A model generated the notes under the pieces. The model had not been told where the DNA came from and ran no database searches. It saw only the letters and a list, made by a program, of their open reading frames with translations. This document shows positions 61,616-64,000 of a DNA stretch of 64,000 nt, piece by piece. This stretch comes from an uncultured Tenacibaculum sp. Its GTDB lineage: Bacteria > Bacteroidota > Bacteroidia > Flavobacteriales > Flavobacteriaceae. Positions within the stretch are counted from its first letter, which is position 1; each line of letters begins with the position of its first letter. Made by a program: the position numbers and the translations under genes. The stretch lies in assembly GCF_947495995.1 (NCBI RefSeq), contig NZ_CANMAX010000003.1, positions 1 through 64,000 on the forward strand, in the 5' to 3' direction.

Positions 61616-62617
61616 ATGAGTATGAAGAATTTTAAACGCCCTCTTAAGTTTCTATTTTTAGCAGTATTAGCATGTACAACTTTATTAAGCTGTAGCGACA
61701 ACGAATTAGTTTTACCACCAGACACTGTTGTGCCTGATAATACTGGTGGCGATAATACCGGCGGAGGAGATAGTCAAGGAAGTAGTCAAGAAAATGGAGA
61801 AATTACGTTATACAAGGTTGAAGGAGACAGAATAAGTAAGATTAAAGATTACACGGTTACAGGTCAGGATTTAGAATATCAAAAAGATGTTACGAAGCAC
61901 AACGAAATATGGGATTTAGTAAAAAAGATAGTTCCTATCGCACAATTACAAAAAGTTGGTGAGTTTGTAATTTATAACGGAACGCCTACTGGAAGTGCTG
62001 GATTTGTAGTTGAAATTAAACAAGATCTTTCAAGCTGGAAAATGGGAATCGCAATCAATTATGCTTACGAAGGTGGATTTAATGCTAACGGAGAATTAGC
62101 TTACACAATTATTCATGAGTTTGGTCATGTGTTAACATTAAACGATACACAGTTAAATTCAAGTCAAACAAATTGTACTACATACAATCCAGGAGAAGGA
62201 TGCGCGAAACCAAACGCATACATTAATGAATTATATCAAAACTATTGGGCAGATATTTGGAGTGCTTATCAAACTGCTTCTAATCAAGGAGAAGATGCAT
62301 TAAATAGTTTTTACCAAACCAACAGAGATCGATTTGTTACCAATTATGCGGCAACAAATCCAGCAGAAGATATTGCAGAAGTTTTTGCTACGTATGTAAC
62401 TAAAAAAGATATTCCTGCAGGAAATACAGTAGCAGAAAAGAAGATTCTTTTAATGAATAATAGAAGTGAGTTAATAGAATTTAGAAATCATATACGAACA
62501 AATTTAAACTTACGAAGTAGAGGAAAAAATACCGGTTTTATTTTACCTGAACCAGGACAATGGAAGCAAGCAAGTAAGATTGGAAAATCATGTAGAAGAC
62601 ATCATTTTAAGAGATAA
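61616..62617 (+). CDS. Putative zinc metallopeptidase lipoprotein
   Basis: A 333-residue lipoprotein (lipobox LLSC, Cys26) with a Gly/Asp-rich spacer (about 38-58) and a zinc site HEFGH (167-171, in YTIIHEFGHVLTL). A further conserved segment ATNPAEDIAEVFATYV supplies a possible third ligand. It ends in a basic tail (SKIGKSCRRHHFKR). It is a surface or periplasmic peptidase of the putative zinc-binding metallopeptidase group. Divergent from the ECF sigma gene, it shares a candidate ECF element with fecR and has a good ribosome site (AAGG). Confidence 0.85.
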   Translation: MSMKNFKRPLKFLFLAVLACTTLLSCSDNELVLPPDTVVPDNTGGDNTGGGDSQGSSQENGEITLYKVEGDRISKIKDYTVTGQDLEYQKDVTKHNEIWDLVKKIVPIAQLQKVGEFVIYNGTPTGSAGFVVEIKQDLSSWKMGIAINYAYEGGFNANGELAYTIIHEFGHVLTLNDTQLNSSQTNCTTYNPGEGCAKPNAYINELYQNYWADIWSAYQTASNQGEDALNSFYQTNRDRFVTNYAATNPAEDIAEVFATYVTKKDIPAGNTVAEKKILLMNNRSELIEFRNHIRTNLNLRSRGKNTGFILPEPGQWKQASKIGKSCRRHHFKR

Positions 62618-62622
62618 GAAGT

Positions 62623-63015
62623 ATGAAATATGTGTATTTATTTATTATAGCAACTCTATTGAGTTGCTCATCGTCTAAGCAATTTGCTACTGATGTAATT
62701 CACTATAGAAAATCGAGATGTTTAGGGAAATGTCCAGTATTCGATTTATATGTTTACGATAACGGAAAAGTTATATTCAAAGGCGTAGATCATGTAAAAG
62801 TGAAGGGAGAAGCTGAATATCAAATATCAGAGCAAAAAGTAAAACTTTTAAAAGGAGAATTAACAAGATTATCGTCTGTTAATCCTAAAACTCAAAAAGG
62901 AAGAGATCTTCCAAAAACAATTGTGAGTTTTGAAAATAGAACATTGACTTTCAATGGAAATAAAGACTTAACTGTTTTTAATATTTTATTGAAAGAACTA
63001 GATGTTGTTAACTAA
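62623..63015 (+). CDS. DUF6438 domain lipoprotein
   Basis: A 130-residue lipoprotein (lipobox LLSC, Cys15) with the DUF6438 block YRKSRCLGKCPVFDLYVYDNGKV; two cysteines sit four apart (C33 and C37) and probably form a disulfide or bind a metal. It starts 5 bp after the metallopeptidase stop, so they are co-transcribed. Function unknown. Confidence 0.85.
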   Translation: MKYVYLFIIATLLSCSSSKQFATDVIHYRKSRCLGKCPVFDLYVYDNGKVIFKGVDHVKVKGEAEYQISEQKVKLLKGELTRLSSVNPKTQKGRDLPKTIVSFENRTLTFNGNKDLTVFNILLKELDVVN

Positions 63016-63038
63016 GAATTCCTAAACATAGTTAATTA

Positions 63039-63065
63039 AAAACACCTTATTTAAGGTGTTTTTTC
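63039..63065 (+). terminator. Terminator after the DUF6438 gene
   Basis: AAAACACCTTA and TAAGGTGTTTT form a hairpin, followed by further T. Confidence 0.8.
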
Positions 63066-63152
63066 ATGTAAATACCCTTCTGATAATCTTGAATAAATAA
63101 GATAACAATTCGTTAACTATAACTTTATTGAAGATTAATTCTTTTGCTGATA

Positions 63153-64000
63153 ATGAAGATTGAAGTCAATTTTATTCTCAGTTTAAGTGTAAGTTTTTGG
63201 GTATTAATCGCTAATAGTACTAATTCGTTTTCTGATATTGATAACGAAAAGTTTGTCAGTAAAAACGATAAAAGATACAATCACTTTTCTAAAGGTTCTT
63301 TTTATGCCAAAAATGGATTAAACACAGAGGCTATAAAAGAGTTAAACAAAGCATTACAGGAAACAATTACAAGCGATATACTTTCGGTTCGTATTAAAAA
63401 TCAAGTCGGAAACGTATATTTTATCATGAAAAGCTTTGTAACGGCTGAAGAATATTTTCGGAAAGCTTTACAAGAATCGAAAGATTTAAAATACAAAAAA
63501 GGAGAAGCTAATTCATTAGCAAATATTGGAAGTGTTTATGAGAAAAAATCAGATTATTTAAAAGCATTAGAATATCAAGAAAAGAGTTTAAAAGTATTTT
63601 CAATAACTAAAGATAATCACGGAGTTGCTTCTGTAAAACTCAATATTGGTAGTATTTACGAAGATTTAAATCAGTTTGATAAAGCTTATGAATATTTTTT
63701 TGAAGCGTATCAGTTACTCGAGAATGAGAATTCTTATCAAGAAGTTGATGTTTTAAACAATCTAGGTGACGTTTTTCGAAAAAGAGGAAAAGTATTAGAA
63801 GCTATAGAGTTTTACAATAAAGGTTTGGTTTTAGCTATTCAATTAGATAATAGTGAGTTGTTAGAATCAGCATATAAAGATCTCTCAAAATCATTTTCTG
63901 AAATAGAAAACTTTGAAAAAGCTTATGCTTACCGAGTAAAATCCGAAGAATATAAAGAAATCACATTAACAAAACAGAAATCGAATCAGCTTAATATTTT
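63153..64000 (+). CDS. TPR-repeat protein, partial (runs off the window)
   Basis: The frame opens at ATG 63153 and is open to the last base (282 codons seen). A hydrophobic N-terminal segment (ILSLSVSFWVLIA) is followed by several tetratricopeptide repeats, e.g. IKNQVGNVYFIMKSFVTAEE, ANIGSVYEKKSDYLKALEYQ, NNLGDVFRKRGKVLEAIEFY. The end KEITLTKQKSNQL is typical of the segment before a membrane helix and kinase or LuxR-type domain in Bacteroidota sensors, but that part lies outside the window. It is probably a periplasmic TPR sensor; this rests on the pattern. Confidence 0.75.
   Translation, partial: MKIEVNFILSLSVSFWVLIANSTNSFSDIDNEKFVSKNDKRYNHFSKGSFYAKNGLNTEAIKELNKALQETITSDILSVRIKNQVGNVYFIMKSFVTAEEYFRKALQESKDLKYKKGEANSLANIGSVYEKKSDYLKALEYQEKSLKVFSITKDNHGVASVKLNIGSIYEDLNQFDKAYEYFFEAYQLLENENSYQEVDVLNNLGDVFRKRGKVLEAIEFYNKGLVLAIQLDNSELLESAYKDLSKSFSEIENFEKAYAYRVKSEEYKEITLTKQKSNQLNI

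Overview
The window is AT-rich DNA from a bacterium of the phylum Bacteroidota, very probably a marine member of the Flavobacteriaceae. The evidence is Por secretion (T9SS) sorting tails on several exported proteins, repeated Bacteroidota-type -7 promoter boxes (TAnnTTTG), FecR/ECF-sigma/TonB-receptor regulation, DUF547, DUF4349 and MbnP families, and GG-leader peptides of the Bacteroidales type. The genus cannot be fixed from the sequence; Tenacibaculum-like is a guess.

Layout. 1-2.7 kb is an accessory patch: a two-gene unit (AraC regulator, GNAT acetyltransferase) bounded by two attC-like imperfect palindromes, beside a tyrosine recombinase that does not look like IntI. Two near-identical tRNA-Asn genes follow. 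3.3-9.4 kb carries sucA-sucB and two membrane proteins. 9.3-12.5 kb has small envelope genes, a DUF4349 lipoprotein with a direct-repeat operator, a first GG-leader peptide and a VOC protein. 12.5-19.3 kb holds two large secreted GH13 amylases with starch-binding modules, with a LacI-type operator and a 13-bp inverted repeat upstream. 19.5-24.1 kb has two DUF547 paralogues and a secreted serine protease. 24.2-28.2 kb is the iscA/sufA-sufB-sufC-sufD iron-sulfur operon. 28.3-33 kb is a four-gene operon containing an MbnH-like dihaem enzyme and an MbnP-like protein.

33-43.7 kb is mostly housekeeping: thiL, a BON-LysM protein, a heptosyltransferase-like gene, a bacilliredoxin, a DjlA-like co-chaperone, ileS, a DksA-like protein and an M61 peptidase. 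At 44.0-45.6 kb a second GG-leader peptide is followed directly by a nucleotidyltransferase-fold protein; this two-gene unit is the best candidate for an undescribed system. 45.7-50.6 kb has a DCC-family/membrane-protein pair, an AraC regulator, lspA and an ABC unit. trxB and tRNA-Pro follow, then a LytS/LytTR two-component system behind an outer-membrane barrel gene (51.9-56.1 kb).

56.3-63 kb is an ECF sigma-FecR-TonB receptor cassette, with a frameshifted lipoprotein/propeller gene downstream and a metallopeptidase lipoprotein divergent from the sigma gene. The window ends inside a TPR protein.

How parts work together: secreted amylases and the protease digest polymers outside the cell through T9SS, while outer-membrane receptors take up ligands under sigma/anti-sigma control. 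Start codons were re-placed where a -7 box showed that the longest reading frame starts too early.
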